Shown in pieces: positions 34,022-42,964 of a DNA stretch of 62,161 nucleotides. Position 1 is the stretch's first letter. Every line of letters starts with the position of its first letter. Source of the DNA: Caulobacter sp. 602-2. Its GTDB lineage: Bacteria > Pseudomonadota > Alphaproteobacteria > Caulobacterales > Caulobacteraceae. The notes below the pieces were generated by a model. It made no database searches, was not told where the DNA came from, and was given only the letters and a program-made list of their open reading frames with translations. The DNA is taken from positions 1 to 62,161 of the forward strand of contig NZ_JAAKGT010000018.1 of NCBI RefSeq assembly GCF_011043625.1. The letters are read 5' to 3'. The translations under genes were made by a program, and so were the position numbers.

Positions 34022-34044
34022 GAGAGCGGGAAGGGAAAGAAACC

Positions 34045-34350
34045 ATGGCCAAGAAAAGCGCCGTCAACCGCAACGAAGCCGTCAAGGCTCTCGTGAAGCA
34101 GTACGCCGAAAAGCGCGCCGCGCTTAAGGCGATCGCCAACGACGAGACCCTGCCGCTCGAGGAACGCTTCGAGGCTCGCCTCAAGCTGGCGAAGCTGCCC
34201 CGCAGCAGCTCGCCGATCCGCATTCGCAACCGCTGCGAAGTCACGGGCCGTCCGCGCGCCTACTACCGCAAGCTTAAGATGAGCCGTGTGGCCCTTCGCG
34301 AACTCGGTTCGCAAGGCCTGATCCCCGGCCTCGTCAAGTCGAGCTGGTGA
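34045..34350 (+). CDS. rpsN: 30S ribosomal protein S14, zinc-independent form
   Basis: 101 aa long form. Contains SSPIRIRNRCEVTGRPRAYYRKLKMSR but only one cysteine, so it is the C-minus (zinc-free) type. Assembles late in the 30S head. Confidence 0.96.
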   Translation: MAKKSAVNRNEAVKALVKQYAEKRAALKAIANDETLPLEERFEARLKLAKLPRSSSPIRIRNRCEVTGRPRAYYRKLKMSRVALRELGSQGLIPGLVKSSW

Positions 34351-34360
34351 GGACGATCAG

Positions 34361-34759
34361 ATGTCGATGAACGACCCCCTGAGCGACATGATCGCTCGCA
34401 TCAAGAACGCCGCCCTGCGCAAGCGCAACAAGGTCTCGACGCCGGCTTCCAAGCTGCGCGCCCGCGTCCTCGACGTGCTGGCCGACGAGGGCTACATCCG
34501 CGGCTACTCGCTCGTCGAAAAGCCCGGCGCGTTCCCCGAATTCGAGATCGAGCTCAAGTACTTCGACGGTGAGCCCGTGATCGCCGAGATCAGCCGCGTG
34601 TCCAAGCCTGGCCGTCGCGTCTATTCGTCGATCAAGGACCTCAAGCCGATCAAGAACGGCCTGGGCATCTCGATCCTGTCGACGCCGAAGGGCGTCATGT
34701 CGGACACCGCCGCGCGCGACGCTAACGTCGGCGGCGAAGTCCTCTGCCGCGTCTACTAG
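34361..34759 (+). CDS. rpsH: 30S ribosomal protein S8
   Basis: 132 aa. NDPLSDMIARIKNAALRKR and the C-terminal GLGISILSTPKGVMSDTAARDANVGGEVLC-type segment are diagnostic. 16S binder and, in E. coli, repressor of the spc operon. Confidence 0.97.
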   Translation: MSMNDPLSDMIARIKNAALRKRNKVSTPASKLRARVLDVLADEGYIRGYSLVEKPGAFPEFEIELKYFDGEPVIAEISRVSKPGRRVYSSIKDLKPIKNGLGISILSTPKGVMSDTAARDANVGGEVLCRVY

Positions 34760-34777
34760 GCGCGGGAGGGAAAGAGC

Positions 34778-35311
34778 ATGTCACGTATCGGTAAGAAAGC
34801 CGTCGCAATCCCCTCGGGCGTGCAAGTCACGCTCGCGGGTCAGACGGTCACGGTGAAGGGCCCGAAGGGTCAGCTGTCGTGGACGATCGCCGACGAAGTC
34901 GAAGTCAAGCAAGAGGGCTCCGAGCTCCTGCTGGCTCCGCGCGTCGACACCAAGCGCGCCAAGGGCATGTGGGGTCTGTCCCGCACTCTGGTGGCCAACA
35001 TGGTGCACGGCGTCACCGCCGGCTTCGAGGAAAACCTCGAGCTGGTCGGCGTCGGTTACCGCGCCGCCATGAAGGGCACCGCCCTGAGCCTCCAACTCGG
35101 TTTCAGCCACGACGTGGACGTTGAGGCTCCGGCCGGCGTCACCTTCGCTGTGCCGAAGCAAACCGAAATCAAGATCGCCGGCATCGACAAGCAGGCGGTC
35201 GGCGAGATTGCCGCGAAGATCCGCCGCATTCGTCCGCCTGAGCCGTACAAGGGCAAGGGCGTGCGCTATGCTGGCGAGAAGGTTCGCCGCAAGGAAGGCA
35301 AGAAGAAGTAA
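34778..35311 (+). CDS. rplF: 50S ribosomal protein L6
   Basis: 177 aa, two tandem L6 folds. SRIGKKAVAIPSGVQVTLAGQ at the start and IRRIRPPEPYKGKGVRYAGEKVRRKEGKK at the end. Located at the factor-binding base of the L7/L12 stalk. Confidence 0.97.
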   Translation: MSRIGKKAVAIPSGVQVTLAGQTVTVKGPKGQLSWTIADEVEVKQEGSELLLAPRVDTKRAKGMWGLSRTLVANMVHGVTAGFEENLELVGVGYRAAMKGTALSLQLGFSHDVDVEAPAGVTFAVPKQTEIKIAGIDKQAVGEIAAKIRRIRPPEPYKGKGVRYAGEKVRRKEGKKK

Positions 35312-35314
35312 GCC

Positions 35315-35665
35315 ATGGCGCTCTCTCCTCGTGAATCGGCGGCCAAGCGCGCTCAGCGCAACCGGACCCGCCTCAAGTCGCTGGCCAACGGCCGTCCGCG
35401 TCTGTCGGTCTTCCGCTCGTCCAAGAACATCTACGCCCAGATCATCGATGATGAACGCGGCGTGACCCTGGCGTCGGCTTCCACCCTGGAAGCCGAAGGC
35501 AAGGGCGCGGATAAGGACGCTGCGGCCGCCGTCGGCAAGCTCGTCGCCGAGCGCGCGATCGAAAAGGGCGTCAAGGACGTCGTCTTCGATCGTGGCGGCT
35601 ACATCTTCCACGGACGGGTGAAAGCCCTGGCCGACGCCGCGCGCGAAGCCGGCCTGAACTTCTAA
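35315..35665 (+). CDS. rplR: 50S ribosomal protein L18
   Basis: 116 aa. RPRLSVFRSSKNIYAQIIDDERGVTLASAS and VVFDRGGYIFHGRVKALADAAREAGL match L18, which carries 5S rRNA to the 50S subunit. Confidence 0.97.
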   Translation: MALSPRESAAKRAQRNRTRLKSLANGRPRLSVFRSSKNIYAQIIDDERGVTLASASTLEAEGKGADKDAAAAVGKLVAERAIEKGVKDVVFDRGGYIFHGRVKALADAAREAGLNF

Positions 35666-35675
35666 GGGAAACACA

Positions 35676-36281
35676 ATGGCTCGTGGTGACCAACAGCGCG
35701 GTGAAGGCGGTCAACGCCGTGACCGTCGCGACCGCAACGCCCCCGAAGAGCGGGTCGACAGCGACATCGTCGAAAAGCTCGTCCACATCAACCGCGTCGC
35801 CGCCACCGTGAAGGGCGGCCGTCGCTTCAGCTTCGCCGCTCTGATGGTCGTTGGCGACCAAAAGGGCCGCGTCGGCTTCGGTCATGGCAAGGCGCGTGAA
35901 GTGCCGGAAGCCATCCGCAAGGCGACCGAAGAAGCCAAGAAGACCATGATCCGCGTCCCGCTCCGCGAGTCGCGCACCCTGCACCACGACGGCGCTGGCC
36001 GTTGGGGCGCTGGTAAGGTCATGATGCGCGCTGCCCCTCCGGGCACGGGCGTCATCGCCGGTGGTCCGATGCGCGCGGTTCTCGAAACCCTGGGCGTCCA
36101 GGACGTCGTGGCCAAGTCGACGGGTTCCTCGAACCCGTACAACATGGTGCGCGCCACGTTCGAAGCCCTCAAGGTGCAGTCGTCGCCCCGCCAGATCGCC
36201 GCCAAGCGCGGCAAGAAGGTTGGCGACATCCTCGGCCGTCGCGCCGACGGCGCTTCGTCGCCGGAAGCCATCGAGGGCTAA
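35676..36281 (+). CDS. rpsE: 30S ribosomal protein S5
   Basis: 201 aa; longer than E. coli S5 (167) owing to a basic N-terminal extension (RGDQQRGEGGQRRDRRDRN) and a short C-terminal tail. Core: VKGGRRFSFAALMVVGDQKGRVGFGHGKAREVPEAIRKA-type segment. Important for decoding accuracy. Confidence 0.97.
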   Translation: MARGDQQRGEGGQRRDRRDRNAPEERVDSDIVEKLVHINRVAATVKGGRRFSFAALMVVGDQKGRVGFGHGKAREVPEAIRKATEEAKKTMIRVPLRESRTLHHDGAGRWGAGKVMMRAAPPGTGVIAGGPMRAVLETLGVQDVVAKSTGSSNPYNMVRATFEALKVQSSPRQIAAKRGKKVGDILGRRADGASSPEAIEG

Positions 36282-36284
36282 GTC

Positions 36285-36470
36285 ATGGCTGAAGCTAAAA
36301 CCGTCACCCTGCGCCAGACCGGTTCGCCGATCCGTCGTGAAAAGGACCAGCGCGCCACGCTCGCCGGTCTGGGTCTCAACAAGCTGGGCCGCACGTCCAC
36401 GCTGGAAGACACCCCGTCGGTCCGCGGCATGATCCGCAAGGTCCAGCACCTGCTGGAAATCGTCGAGTAA
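36285..36470 (+). CDS. rpmD: 50S ribosomal protein L30
   Basis: 61 aa. VTLRQTGSPIRREKDQRATLAGLGLNKLGRTSTLEDTPSVRGMI-type sequence is characteristic. Three bases after rpsE; a 152-bp gap with a hairpin follows it. Confidence 0.95.
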   Translation: MAEAKTVTLRQTGSPIRREKDQRATLAGLGLNKLGRTSTLEDTPSVRGMIRKVQHLLEIVE

Positions 36471-36495
36471 GTCTGTTACACGACGACCCAAGATC

Positions 36496-36530
36496 GCCAC
36501 CCCGGTGAAAGCCGGGGTGGCTTTCGTTTG
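36496..36530 (+). terminator. Terminator-like hairpin between rpmD and rplO
   Basis: 10-bp stem GCCACCCCGG (36496-36505) / CCGGGGTGGC (36512-36521) with a 6-nt loop, followed by TTTCGTTTG. A smaller CACC-TTTTT-GGTG hairpin is at 36537-36549. It sits inside the spc gene order, so it should attenuate rather than fully stop transcription. Confidence 0.6.
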
Positions 36531-36622
36531 AAGTTTCACCTTTTTGGTGACGCTTCACCTCAAAGTTTTCAACGCCGAGTCCGGCCATGCGGCCGGGCGC
36601 AGATCTCCAAGGAGAGGCACAT

Positions 36623-37108
36623 ATGACCAAGCTGAACGAACTGGCTCCGGCTCCCGGCTCCACCAAGGGCCGCATGCGCGTCGGCCGCGGCCCGGGTTCG
36701 GGCAAGGGCAAGACCGGCGGTCGCGGTGTGAAGGGCCAGAAGGCGCGCTCGGGCGTCGCCATCAACGGCTTCGAAGGCGGTCAAATGCCGCTGCACATGC
36801 GCATGCCGAAGCGCGGCTTCAACAACCCCTTCCGCCTGGAGTTCGCTGAAGTGAACCTGTGGCGCCTGGAGCAAGCCGTCGAAGCCGGCAAGCTGAAGGC
36901 CGGCGCTGAAGTCAGCGTCGCCGACCTGGTCGCCGCCGGCGTCATCCGTCGTGAACTCGACGGTGTGAAGCTGCTGGGCAAGGGCGAAATCAAGTCGGCC
37001 CTGAAGCTGACCGTCTACTCGGCCACCGAAGCCGCCATCAAGGCCGTCGAGGCCGCTGGTGGTTCGGTCACCGTGACCAAGAAGGCCAAGGCGCAAGCCG
37101 AAGCCTAA
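36623..37108 (+). CDS. rplO: 50S ribosomal protein L15
   Basis: 161 aa. KLNELAPAPGSTKGRMRVGRGPGSGKGKTGGRGVKGQKARSG-type N-terminus and EGGQMPLHMRMPKRGF are diagnostic. The ATG at 36623 follows AAGGAG; upstream in-frame codons are not needed. Late 50S assembly protein. The surrounding gaps on both sides contain hairpins. Confidence 0.96.
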   Translation: MTKLNELAPAPGSTKGRMRVGRGPGSGKGKTGGRGVKGQKARSGVAINGFEGGQMPLHMRMPKRGFNNPFRLEFAEVNLWRLEQAVEAGKLKAGAEVSVADLVAAGVIRRELDGVKLLGKGEIKSALKLTVYSATEAAIKAVEAAGGSVTVTKKAKAQAEA

Positions 37109-37117
37109 GACCACAGT

Positions 37118-37223
37118 GTCATCCCGAGCCGCCCAGCGTTCCTAGGGGATCCGGGCGGCGCGGGAGCCGGGCGGGGTAGGGGCCTTTGCGCACCAGCCCG
37201 CCATAAAGCCCCATCGGGATGAC
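37118..37223. repeat. Palindromic intergenic element, family C copy 2, between rplO and secY
   Basis: 106 bp bounded by GTCATCCCGA (37118-37127) and TCGGGATGAC (37214-37223), with GC-rich inner stems. Its ends match those of the element at 14170-14281. It begins within 10 bp of the rplO stop. Confidence 0.6.
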
Positions 37224-37231
37224 GATCTTAC

Positions 37232-37261
37232 GAGGCTCGCCGTGACATCACGGCGAGCCTC
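37232..37261 (+). terminator. Long perfect hairpin upstream of secY
   Basis: GAGGCTCGCCGTGA (37232-37245) and TCACGGCGAGCCTC (37248-37261) form 14 perfect pairs around CA. No T-run follows, so it could be a processing or regulatory stem rather than a terminator. Confidence 0.5.
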
Positions 37262-37405
37262 ACCTATGTGTGGCTCCGCACTGGGGCCTAAGCCAAGAGC
37301 GTCGGCGATTCCGCCGATCTCCGGCCAGGCCCCGTACAATACTTGGAGCGCGCTCCGCGTCGTCGCCTTCGACGATCCGGCCGCGCTCTCGTCGTGGGGA
37401 ATTGA

Positions 37406-38764
<1,359 letters not shown>

Positions 38765-38782
38765 CGCAAGCGTGAAACCACC

Positions 38783-38821
38783 CGGAAGCCGGATTGTCAC
38801 AATCCGGCTTCCGTTTTCTTT
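38783..38821 (+). terminator. Strong intrinsic terminator between secY and adk
   Basis: CGGAAGCCGGATTGT (38783-38797) and ACAATCCGGCTTCCG (38799-38813) are perfectly complementary; TTTTCTTT follows directly. This is a canonical terminator, 18 bp after the secY stop. Confidence 0.85.
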
Positions 38822-38887
38822 GAACGCATTCTAGGTCTGCCCTCGGTGAGGGGCGTCAGACCCTGGGAAACGCGTGAAGGGGCTTTT

Positions 38888-39457
38888 ATGAACTTGATCC
38901 TGTTTGGCCCTCCCGGGGCGGGCAAGGGCACCCAGGCCAAGCGACTGGTCGAGCAGCGCGGCATGGTCCAGCTGTCGACCGGCGACATGCTGCGCGCCGC
39001 GATCGCCTCGGGCTCGGAGCTCGGGCAGAAGGTCAAGGGCGTGCTGGATCGCGGCGACCTGGTCACCGACGAAATCGTCATCGCTCTCATCGAGGAACGC
39101 CTGCCCGAGGCCGAAGCGGCCGGCGGCGCGATCTTCGACGGCTTCCCGCGCACCGTGGCGCAGGCGCAGGCGCTGGACGTCATGCTGGCCAAGCGCGGCC
39201 AGAAGATCGACTCCGTCGTGCGACTCGAAGTAGACGAGCCCGCCTTGATCGAGCGGATCACCAAGCGATACGCGGAGCAGGGGCGGTCGGACGACAACCC
39301 CGAGACCTTCGTGAACCGTCTGGCCCGCTACAACGCCGACACCGCGCCGCTGCTCCCGTACTACCGCGAGCAGGGCAAGCTGGTGGAAGTGGACGGCATG
39401 GGGGCGGTGGAAGCCGTCGCCGCTTCGATCGACGCGACCCTCACGGTCGTGGCGTAA
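38888..39457 (+). CDS. adk: Adenylate kinase, short-LID form
   Basis: 189 aa. Catalyses ATP + AMP = 2 ADP. P-loop GPPGAGKGTQAKRL (about residues 7-20), AMP-binding QLSTGDMLRAAIASGS and DGFPRTVAQAQALD. The LID region is the short type without zinc cysteines (RITKRYAEQGRSDDNPETF). The ATG at 38888 gives the usual MNLILFGPPGAGKGT start. It lies behind a terminator and has a 67-bp spacer without a clear promoter, so expression by read-through or an unseen promoter is possible. Confidence 0.97.
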   Translation: MNLILFGPPGAGKGTQAKRLVEQRGMVQLSTGDMLRAAIASGSELGQKVKGVLDRGDLVTDEIVIALIEERLPEAEAAGGAIFDGFPRTVAQAQALDVMLAKRGQKIDSVVRLEVDEPALIERITKRYAEQGRSDDNPETFVNRLARYNADTAPLLPYYREQGKLVEVDGMGAVEAVAASIDATLTVVA

Positions 39458-39465
39458 GTTTTAAT

Positions 39466-39490
39466 GGAATCCGTTCCCAGAACGGATTCC
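39466..39490. terminator. Inverted repeat between adk and rpsM
   Basis: GGAATCCGTT (39466-39475), 5-nt loop, AACGGATTCC (39481-39490). No T-run follows on the plus strand. It directly precedes the rpsM promoter. Confidence 0.5.
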
Positions 39491-39494
39491 GCCA

Positions 39495-39522
39495 TTGACG
39501 GATGCGCAACGATCCCTATAAC
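39495..39522 (+). promoter_or_regulatory. Strong predicted housekeeping promoter of the alpha operon (rpsM-rpsK-rpoA)
   Basis: TTGACGG (39495-39501) is a perfect match to TTGACGS; after 13 nt comes CCTATAAC (39515-39522), 7 of 8 matches to GCTANAWC. A GC-rich discriminator GGGGCGC follows. The predicted leader to rpsM is about 100 nt. Confidence 0.75.
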
Positions 39523-39629
39523 GGGGCGCTTCCGCGAAAGGGCGCGATCTGTGCGCGTCGGTCTGGGTCTTCGGATCGGGCCGAGCGCGCCGTTCGCGTC
39601 TTTGGTGCGTGACTAGGAGAACATTAGAC

Positions 39630-39998
39630 GTGGCCCGTATCGCAGGCGTCAACATCCCGACGAACAAGCGCGTTGTCATCGCGCTTCAGTACATTCACGG
39701 CATCGGCCCGAAGTCCGCTCGTGACATCGTCACGAAGGTGGGCATCGAGGACGCCCGTCGCGTCAATCAACTGACCGACGCGGAAGTCCTTCAGATCCGT
39801 GAAACGATCGACCGTGATTTCACCGTGGAAGGCGACCTGCGTCGCGAAAACTCGATGAACATCAAGCGTCTGATGGACCTGGCCTGCTACCGCGGCCTGC
39901 GTCACCGCAAGGGCCTGCCGGTCCGCGGCCAGCGCACCCACACGAACGCTCGTACCCGCAAGGGTCCGGCCAAGCCGATCGCCGGCAAGAAGAAGTAA
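39630..39998 (+). CDS. rpsM: 30S ribosomal protein S13
   Basis: 122 aa from a GTG start with AGGAGA upstream. ARIAGVNIPTNKRVVIALQYIHGIG and the C-terminal RHRKGLPVRGQRTHTNARTRKGPAK-type basic tail are diagnostic. Contacts the P-site tRNA and L5. An upstream in-frame GTG (39609) overlaps the Shine-Dalgarno and is unlikely to be used. Confidence 0.96.
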   Translation: MARIAGVNIPTNKRVVIALQYIHGIGPKSARDIVTKVGIEDARRVNQLTDAEVLQIRETIDRDFTVEGDLRRENSMNIKRLMDLACYRGLRHRKGLPVRGQRTHTNARTRKGPAKPIAGKKK

Positions 39999-40011
39999 GG
40001 TAGCCTGACCG

Positions 40012-40401
40012 ATGGCCAAGGAACCGGGTCGCGTTAAAAAGCGCGAACGCAAGAACATCACCTCGGGCGTGGCGCACGTGAACGCCTCGTTCAACAACAC
40101 CATGATCACCATCACGGACGCTCAGGGGAACACCATCTCCTGGTCGAGCGCCGGCATGATGGGCTTCAAGGGCTCGCGCAAGTCGACCCCGTACGCCGCT
40201 CAGATGGCCGCCGAAGACGCGGGCAAGAAGGCTGCGGAACACGGCGTGAAGACCCTGGAAGTCAACGTTTCGGGTCCGGGCTCGGGTCGTGAATCGGCTC
40301 TGCGCGCTCTGCAGGCCGTCGGCATGACCATCACGACGATCCGCGACGTCACGCCGATCCCGCACAACGGCTGCCGTCCGCCCAAGCGCCGTCGCGTCTA
40401 G
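40012..40401 (+). CDS. rpsK: 30S ribosomal protein S11
   Basis: 129 aa. GVAHVNASFNNTMITITDAQGNTISWSSAG and the conserved C-terminal IPHNGCRPPKRRRV. Lines the E-site mRNA path. No rpsD follows, which is normal for alphaproteobacteria. Confidence 0.97.
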   Translation: MAKEPGRVKKRERKNITSGVAHVNASFNNTMITITDAQGNTISWSSAGMMGFKGSRKSTPYAAQMAAEDAGKKAAEHGVKTLEVNVSGPGSGRESALRALQAVGMTITTIRDVTPIPHNGCRPPKRRRV

Positions 40402-40474
40402 TATTTTTTAGATCCAATTCTCCTTCGCCGGCTGCGTCAAACGCGGCCGGCGAGTCGCGTTCAAGGGACACCAC

Positions 40475-41491
40475 GTGATCGAAAGAAACTGGAACGAGCT
40501 GATCCGTCCTGAGAAGCCGCAGATCGAAACCGGCGCCGACGCCAGCCGCAAGGCTCGCATCGTTGCTGAGCCGCTCGAGCGTGGTTTCGGTGTGACGCTC
40601 GGCAACGCCCTGCGTCGCGTTCTCCTCTCGTCGCTGCAAGGCGCCGCCGTCACCGCCATCCAGATCGATGGCGTGGTGCACGAGTTCTCCTCGCTCGAGG
40701 GCGTTCGTGAAGACGTCGTCGACATCGTTCTGAATATCAAGCAACTCGCCGTGCGCATGCACGCCGAGGGCCCCAAGCGCATGACCCTGCGCGCCTCGGG
40801 CGCCGGTCCGGTCACCGCTGGCCAGATCGAAACCCCGGCCGACATCGAGATCCTCAACCCCGACCACGTGCTCTGCACGCTGGACGAGGGCGGTTCGGTG
40901 CGCATGGAATTCACGGTCAACACCGGCAAGGGCTACGTCCCGGCCGACCAGAACCGTCCGGAAGACGCGCCGATCGGCCTGATCGCCGTCGACGCCCTGT
41001 ACTCGCCGGTGAAGCGCGTGGCCTACAAGGTCGAGCCGACCCGCGAAGGCCAGCGCCTGGACCGTGACAAGCTGACCCTGGAAGTCGAGACCAACGGCGC
41101 CGTCACCCCGGTGGACGCCGTGGCTTACGCCGCTCGCATCCTGCAAGACCAGCTGCAGATCTTCATCACCTTCGAAGAGCCCAAGGCCAAGGCCGCGGAC
41201 GAAACGAAGCCCGAGCTGCCGTTCAACCCGGCTCTGCTCAAGAAGGTCGACGAGCTGGAACTGTCGGTCCGTTCGGCCAACTGCCTGAAGAACGACAACA
41301 TCGTCTACATCGGCGACCTGATCCAGAAGACCGAAGCCGAGATGCTCCGCACCCCGAACTTCGGTCGCAAGTCGCTGAACGAAATCAAGGAAGTGCTCGC
41401 CGGCATGGGTCTGCACCTCGGCATGGACGTGCCGAACTGGCCGCCGGAAAACATCGAAGACCTGGCCAAGAAGTTCGACGACCAGATCTAA
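40475..41491 (+). CDS. rpoA: DNA-directed RNA polymerase alpha subunit
   Basis: 338 aa from GTG at 40475. N-terminal domain: KARIVAEPLERGFGVTLGNALRRVLLSSLQGAAVTAI-type assembly region; C-terminal domain (about 250-330): SVRSANCLKNDNIVYIGDLIQKTEAEMLRTPNFGRKSLNEIKEVL, which contacts UP elements and activators. Third gene of the alpha operon after rpsM and rpsK. Confidence 0.97.
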   Translation: MIERNWNELIRPEKPQIETGADASRKARIVAEPLERGFGVTLGNALRRVLLSSLQGAAVTAIQIDGVVHEFSSLEGVREDVVDIVLNIKQLAVRMHAEGPKRMTLRASGAGPVTAGQIETPADIEILNPDHVLCTLDEGGSVRMEFTVNTGKGYVPADQNRPEDAPIGLIAVDALYSPVKRVAYKVEPTREGQRLDRDKLTLEVETNGAVTPVDAVAYAARILQDQLQIFITFEEPKAKAADETKPELPFNPALLKKVDELELSVRSANCLKNDNIVYIGDLIQKTEAEMLRTPNFGRKSLNEIKEVLAGMGLHLGMDVPNWPPENIEDLAKKFDDQI

Positions 41492-41516
41492 GATCGAGAC
41501 TTTCGCGCTGAATCCG

Positions 41517-41562
41517 GGCCGCCTTTCGATCCCTCGGGACCGTAAGGCGGCCTGGGCCTTTT
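41517..41562 (+). terminator. Terminator-like hairpin between rpoA and rplQ
   Basis: GGCCGCCTT (41517-41525) pairs with AAGGCGGCC (41544-41552); the sequence then reads TGGGCCTTTT. It may lower rplQ transcription relative to rpoA. Confidence 0.6.
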
Positions 41563-41686
41563 GAAGCCGCCATGCGGTGGAGGGCCCCGGCGCATCGCTC
41601 TGAACTCGGCCGGGACGAGGCTGGGATTGGTGACCAACAGGCGCCTCATTCGCGCCGCTCGGGCTTAGAGCCCAGGAGATAAAGAA

Positions 41687-42100
41687 ATGCGTCACGGCTA
41701 CGCCCACCGCAAACTCGGCCGCACCTCGGCTCACCGCACCGCCATGTTCGCCAACATGTCGGCTTCGCTGATCAAGCACGAGCAGATCGTCACCACCCTG
41801 CCGAAGGCCAAGGAACTGCGCCCGATCGTCGAAAAGCTGGTCACCCTGGCCAAGCGCGGCGACCTGCACGCTCGTCGTCAGGCCATCAGCTCGGTCCGCG
41901 ACGTCGAGCAAGTCGGCAAGCTCTTCGCCGTGCTCGGCCCGCGCTACAAGGACCGTCAGGGCGGCTACATCCGCGTCCTGAAGGCCGGCTTCCGCTACGG
42001 CGACAACGCCCCGATGGCCGTGATCGAGTTCGTCGACCGCGACGTCTCGGAAAAGGGCAAGGACTCGGGTCCGGTCTACGCCAACGAAGCCGAAGACTAA
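41687..42100 (+). CDS. rplQ: 50S ribosomal protein L17
   Basis: 137 aa. MRHGYAHRKLGRTSAHRTAMFANM and TTLPKAKELRPIVEKLVTLAKRGDLHARRQAIS are family signatures. Binds near the tunnel exit. GGAG lies 8-10 nt before the start. Last gene of the ribosomal cluster, followed by a strong terminator. Confidence 0.97.
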   Translation: MRHGYAHRKLGRTSAHRTAMFANMSASLIKHEQIVTTLPKAKELRPIVEKLVTLAKRGDLHARRQAISSVRDVEQVGKLFAVLGPRYKDRQGGYIRVLKAGFRYGDNAPMAVIEFVDRDVSEKGKDSGPVYANEAED

Positions 42101-42123
42101 TCTTCAGCCCAGGCTGAAACGAG

Positions 42124-42152
42124 AAGGCCCCGGAGCGATCCGGGGCCTTTTT
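42124..42152 (+). terminator. Intrinsic terminator of the ribosomal superoperon
   Basis: AAGGCCCCGGA / TCCGGGGCCTT with a GCGA tetraloop, followed by TTTGCTGTTTT. Confidence 0.88.
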
Positions 42153-42164
42153 GCTGTTTTGGCT

Positions 42165-42270
42165 GTGCGTCCTTCGAGGCTCGCCTGTGGCTCGCACCTC
42201 AGGATGAGGACGTCTTTGCACTGCATTCCTCATCCTGAGGCGCCCGCGCAGCGGGCCTCGAAGGACGCAC
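42165..42270. repeat. Palindromic intergenic element, family B copy 1
   Basis: 106 bp with perfect 15-bp ends GTGCGTCCTTCGAGG (42165-42179) and CCTCGAAGGACGCAC (42256-42270) and an inner pair CTCAGGATGAGGA / TCCTCATCCTGAG around a core with TTTGCACTG. A second copy is at 47773-47876 with arms in the opposite orientation but the core in the same orientation. Confidence 0.78.
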
Positions 42271-42295
42271 GATCTAAGTCGCCCATGACGGCGGT

Positions 42296-42964
42296 TCAGC
42301 GGCTGACGATGATGCCGTCGAACTCGGGCAGGGCCAGTTTCAGCTTTTCGCGCGCGAAGGCGCCGGCCGTCAGGGGGCCGTGCACCGTCCCAGGGCCGTC
42401 CTTGGCCGCCTGGACGTAGTAGTAGCGGACGGTGTCGTCGGGCGCGTCGCGGCGGGCGATGACGACATGGCGCTCGTCGCCGCCGTACTGGTCGATGCGC
42501 GGTCCGAGCACCGTCTCGCAGGTCAGGGCGTCGCGCTCCCAGCACAGGCGCAGGGCCTCGCCCTGGGCGTCGGAGGCCAGGCGGTAGCGGCCGGCGACGA
42601 CCTCGTAGGTTCCCTGGAAGTCGAGCCAGCCCGCGCCGCCGGCGCCGCGCACGTAGCGGACGTCGCGTTCGGTCCACTTGCCCTGCAGGCGCACCGTCTC
42701 GTGACACAGCGCGACGTCGGGGATCGAGGTCATGCGGCAGGTCGCGGGCTTGCGCTGGGTGGGCGAGGGCGGCGGCGTCGGGGCCGGCAGCCTGCGCGCC
42801 TCGGCCAGCGCCGCCTCGCGCGCGATGGCCGCCTTCTCGATGCTGGCCTGCAGCTCCGGCGACAGCGTGAAGTCCGGCTGGGCGGCGCAGGCGCCGCCGG
42901 CGGCGGCCAGCAAGGCGGCCGCCCCGGAAAAGCAGGCGGCGCGCAGCGGAAACAACCTCGTCAT
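42296..42964 (-). CDS. Secreted hypothetical protein of an ABC-exporter operon
   Basis: 222 aa. A signal peptide (residues 1 to about 28, ends GGACAAQ) is followed by a helical, proline-rich linker (LPAPTPPPSPTQRKP, about 59-73) and a C-terminal domain with four or more cysteines (CRMTS, ALCHE, LCWERD, LTCET). No family recognised. Its ATG overlaps the stop of the ABC permease, so it is translationally coupled to the exporter. Confidence 0.7.
   Translation of the reverse strand: MTRLFPLRAACFSGAAALLAAAGGACAAQPDFTLSPELQASIEKAAIAREAALAEARRLPAPTPPPSPTQRKPATCRMTSIPDVALCHETVRLQGKWTERDVRYVRGAGGAGWLDFQGTYEVVAGRYRLASDAQGEALRLCWERDALTCETVLGPRIDQYGGDERHVVIARRDAPDDTVRYYYVQAAKDGPGTVHGPLTAGAFAREKLKLALPEFDGIIVSR

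Noticed and set aside
40402..40474. Missing rpsD between rpsK and rpoA as a deletion
   Set aside because: Alphaproteobacteria normally carry rpsD elsewhere, so this is the standard order.
42165..42270. CRISPR array or insertion-sequence ends
   Set aside because: The palindromic elements occur as single copies of about 100 bp with no spacers, transposase gene or target duplication.
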